Shown here: positions 63,951 through 64,000 of the stretch, piece by piece
How positions within the stretch are numbered: position 1 is the first letter of the stretch
Layout: every line of letters starts with the position of its first letter
From: Piezodorus guildinii
Lineage: Eukaryota; Arthropoda; Insecta; Hemiptera; Pentatomidae
Reading direction: 5' to 3'
Length of the DNA stretch: 64,000 nucleotides
NCBI GenBank assembly: GCA_023052935.1
Contig: CM041292.1
Location: forward strand, 34,780,614 to 34,844,613
Translations under genes and position numbers: made by a program
Notes under the pieces: model-generated
Told to the model about the DNA's origin: nothing
The model's database searches: none
Seen by the model: only the letters and a program-made list of their open reading frames with translations

Positions 63951-64000
63951 TGATCAAGTTAAAAATATCAAAGGACTGCAAATATTTGAATCCTATTTAG

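Overview
The window looks like intergenic DNA from a repeat-rich, A+T-rich animal genome, most likely an arthropod and probably an insect. The evidence is the mix of elements: RTE-type, Jockey-like, RNase-H-bearing and CR1-like LINEs, mariner deletion derivatives, several tRNA-derived SINE families, Penelope-type hammerhead ribozyme motifs and many poly(A)/poly(T) tracts. I see no bacterial operons, no rRNA, no functional tRNA and no multi-exon host gene I can support. The species call is an inference.

Layout. 1-9390: SINE fragments, a 136-bp palindromic MITE (2444-2579), a mariner deletion derivative with TA target duplication (2884-3786), and RNase-H, Jockey-like and other LINE 3' fragments. 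9394-18250: the best-resolved nest. Two copies of a hairpin-ended repeat family (called HINE-like here) lie in inverted orientation around an endonuclease-only RTE fragment (11235-12590). A third copy has been split by a near-complete RTE LINE (14685-17965, minus strand) with a perfect 12-bp target duplication. 18250-30300: a second palindromic MITE, more HINE-like copies, a tandem-repeat array (20540-21590), LINE fragments and a foldback element with a hammerhead-like motif (27752-28200). 30900-43700: SINE-in-HINE and SINE-in-LINE nests, a ribozyme-bearing Penelope-like insert (34131-35285), an assembly gap of 100 N (36764-36863), a 95-A tract (38477-38571), a 569-bp MITE (42108-42676) and a cluster of three SINEs. 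43700-64000: a second mariner derivative (46518-47242), a CR1-like LINE tail, a second tandem-repeat array (50640-51430), a G+C-richer low-repeat island (52750-53400), two more foldback elements with ribozyme-like cores, a SINE with a perfect 13-bp target duplication (54723-55004) and two long Jockey-like LINE tails.

The dominant component is the HINE-like family: 17 recognisable copies or pieces, roughly a sixth of the window by my hand tally. Each intact copy begins TCTGGTGCGGGCAACACACG, carries ACTTTCACTTAC 20 nt in, and ends in an 18-nt palindrome that merges into GTAAGTGAAAGT. Inverted repeats offset at one end and terminal at the other, plus a 3' hairpin and an internal TG microsatellite, fit a non-autonomous Helentron/Helitron2-type rolling-circle element. 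That classification is inference, but the structure is read directly. The most unusual RNA-level signal is the recurrence of CTGATGA...GAAACGTC cores, the minimal hammerhead ribozyme described for Penelope-like elements, on short elements with inverted arms.

The mobile elements do not form a pathway. Their relations are chronological: HINE-like copies are old and host later RTE, SINE and Penelope-like insertions; Jockey-like tails host SINEs. Much of the rest is A+T-rich DNA in which I recognise nothing.
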